Position numbers and translations under genes: made by a program
Assembly (NCBI GenBank): GCA_045641505.1
Contig: JAZUHB010000076.1
Coordinates: 1 to 7,717 of the forward strand
Source: JAZQNF01 sp045641505
GTDB lineage: Bacteria; Bacillota; Clostridia; Lachnospirales; Bianqueaceae
Direction: 5' to 3'
DNA: 7,717 bases
The notes under the pieces: model-generated
The model's database searches: none
Seen by the model: the letters and a program-made list of their open reading frames with translations, nothing else
Told to the model about the DNA's origin: nothing
In this document: piece after piece, positions 6,868 through 7,717 of the stretch
Layout: each line of letters opens with the position of its first letter
Numbering within the stretch: position 1 is the stretch's first letter

Positions 6868-6904
6868 AAAAAACAGCAGCTGGCTGATATCAGCCAAACT
6901 GCTG
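6868..6904 (-). terminator. Intrinsic terminator or attenuator between frr and uppS
   Basis: On the minus strand CAGCAG, then the perfect 16-bp palindrome TGGCTGATATCAGCCA (6881-6896), then CTGCTG form a long stem with a small TT/G internal loop, directly followed by six U (6868-6873). This is a textbook rho-independent terminator pointing away from frr toward uppS. The U-run ends only 26 nt before the uppS ATG, leaving no room for a full promoter after it. Either it terminates only partly, or it is a regulated attenuator for uppS and the genes beyond. The structure is clear; regulation is inferred. Confidence 0.8.
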
Positions 6905-7002
6905 CTGATTGGTTCGTTTATATTTTGCGGCGGTCGGACCGCGGCGGCAGCTGAGCCGTCACGGCATGAAAACCGCCACGGCAGCGGAAAAGCCGTTCCG
7001 CG
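6905..7002 (-). promoter_or_regulatory. Structured spacer after frr, with a possible -10-like TATAAA but no clear promoter
   Basis: Two nucleotides after the frr stop a hairpin GCGGAA-CGGCTT-TTCCGC (6984-7001) occurs. Further on are a repeated GCCGTG(G/A)CGG and a second stem GCCGCGGT-CCG-ACCGCCGC with one mismatch (6927-6945). An AT-rich island follows, containing TATAAA (6917-6922), but no TTGACA-like box lies 17-18 nt upstream. A start site here would put the terminator stem at the very 5' end of the RNA. No small gene with a ribosome site is seen. Confidence 0.35.
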
Positions 7003-7560
7003 TCAGACCTGCATGACCTCTTCGATCTTCTTCTCGATGCGGGTATCGACCTGCTTCGTGTAATCGTCGGTCAGCTTCTGCAGCTCGGTCTCGAGGTTCT
7101 TCTGATCGTCCTCGGTGATCTCGCTGTTCTTCTGGAGCTTCTTGATGGCGTCCATGCCGTCGCGGCGGACGTTGCGGACGGCGACCTTCGCGGCCTCACC
7201 CTTCTTGCGGACGTCCTTCGCGGTATCGCGGCGGCGCTCCTCGGTGAGCTCGGGGAAGTTCAGACGGACCACTTTGCCGTCGTTGTTGGGGTTGATGCCG
7301 ATGTCGCTCATGTTGATGGCCTTCTCGATGGCCTTGATCAGGGTGCTGTCCCAGGGCTGGATGACCAGCACGCGGGCCTCAGGCACGGAGATGTTCGCGA
7401 CCTGCTGCAGGGGAGTGGGCACGCCGTAGTACTCGACCGTGATCTTGTCCAGCAGGTGGGGATTGGCACGGCCGACACGGATCGTGTTCAGTTCTTCTTC
7501 CAGATTGTCGATGGTACGGGCCATCTTGTACTCAAATTCTTCGATTTCGAGGGATGCCAT
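7003..7560 (-). CDS. frr: Ribosome recycling factor
   Basis: RRF, together with EF-G, splits the post-termination ribosome into subunits. The protein has 185 residues, exactly the length of the E. coli protein, and aligns without gaps at key points. The long-helix bundle domain carries TIRVGRANPHLL (26-37) and the C-terminal VAVRNVRRDGMD (126-137), with R132 at the position important for ribosome binding in E. coli RRF. The hinge and second domain span about 32-103 (EYYGVPTPL, VLVIQPWD, INPNNDGKVVRLNFPELTEERR). The ATG follows AAAGGAGGA, 27 nt after the pyrH stop, so it is co-transcribed with pyrH as in most bacteria. No abnormal residues are apparent. Confidence 0.98.
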   Translation of the reverse strand: MASLEIEEFEYKMARTIDNLEEELNTIRVGRANPHLLDKITVEYYGVPTPLQQVANISVPEARVLVIQPWDSTLIKAIEKAINMSDIGINPNNDGKVVRLNFPELTEERRRDTAKDVRKKGEAAKVAVRNVRRDGMDAIKKLQKNSEITEDDQKNLETELQKLTDDYTKQVDTRIEKKIEEVMQV

Positions 7561-7587
7561 GTGCGATCCTCCTTTTCTTCAATGTTC

Positions 7588-7717
7588 TTATTTTCCGTTG
7601 GATACGAAGGTCCCGACGTTTTCGCCCCGCACGGCGCGGAGGATGCTGCCCGGCTCCTTCAGCGCGAAGAGCTTGGAGGGCAGGCCCGTCTCGCGGCCCA
7701 TGGCGGCGGCGGTCAGG
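7588..7717 (-). CDS. pyrH: Uridylate kinase (UMP kinase), C-terminal end only
   Basis: Only the last 42 codons and the TAA stop are in the window. UMP kinase phosphorylates UMP to UDP, is a hexamer of the amino-acid-kinase fold, and is usually regulated by GTP and UTP. The visible tail contains KLFALKEPGSILRAV and GENVGTFV, matching the family's closing pattern (V/L-F-x-x-x-x-P-x-x-I ... G-E/N-x-x-G-T-x-V). Position just before frr is the classic pyrH-frr pairing. The assignment rests on this short tail plus context; the active-site regions are not visible. Confidence 0.88.
   Translation of the reverse strand, partial: LTAAAMGRETGLPSKLFALKEPGSILRAVRGENVGTFVSNGK

Noticed and set aside
6917..6922. 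TATAAA as a promoter -10 for uppS
   Set aside because: No -35 element at a suitable distance, and transcription would start at the edge of the terminator stem; kept only as a weak possibility in the spacer entry.

Overview
The window is one co-directional minus-strand block of eight housekeeping genes. Read in transcription order (right to left) they are pyrH (3' end only), frr, uppS, cdsA, dxr, rseP, ispG and polC (5' part only). This order is typical of Clostridia; in Bacillus the ispG slot holds proS. PolC, the Gram-positive-type replicative polymerase with an exonuclease set inside the PHP region, places the organism in the Firmicutes. GC content is high for that phylum (about 60% or more by eye), which suggests a GC-rich, probably anaerobic gut-type clostridium (Oscillospiraceae or Christensenellales-like). 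The lineage is an inference.

Layout: 7588-7717 end of UMP kinase; 7003-7560 ribosome recycling factor; 6842-7002 a structured gap holding an intrinsic terminator just before uppS; 6140-6841 undecaprenyl diphosphate synthase; 6052-6164 a 47-bp tandem repeat at the uppS/cdsA junction; 5183-6052 CDP-diglyceride synthase; 4000-5160 DXP reductoisomerase; 2831-3982 site-2 protease RseP; 1757-2812 IspG; 1729-1752 a UUCG-loop hairpin; 1-1702 the first 567 codons of PolC. Gaps from dxr to ispG are 17-22 nt, each with a clear Shine-Dalgarno, as in a tight operon. No stretch over 300 bases lacks a gene.

The genes connect nucleotide supply and translation (pyrH, frr) with the isoprenoid and envelope route. 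Dxr and IspG are steps of the MEP pathway that supplies IPP, UppS turns IPP and FPP into the C55 wall carrier lipid, CdsA makes CDP-DAG for phospholipids, and RseP is a membrane protease. PolC closes the block.

No new multi-gene system is visible; the gene content is ordinary. The unusual points are small: (1) PolC carries two tandem OB-fold modules before the PHP domain, where the typical protein has one; (2) a 47-bp tandem duplication appears to have broken an ancestral uppS/cdsA ATGA overlap, leaving two mini-ORFs that re-encode the UppS C-terminus; (3) a terminator ends only 26 nt before the uppS start codon, so the six downstream genes depend on read-through or attenuation; (4) the minus-strand genes avoid TTA/CTA/TCA codons so strongly that a 3.9-kb spurious antisense frame stays open across three genes.
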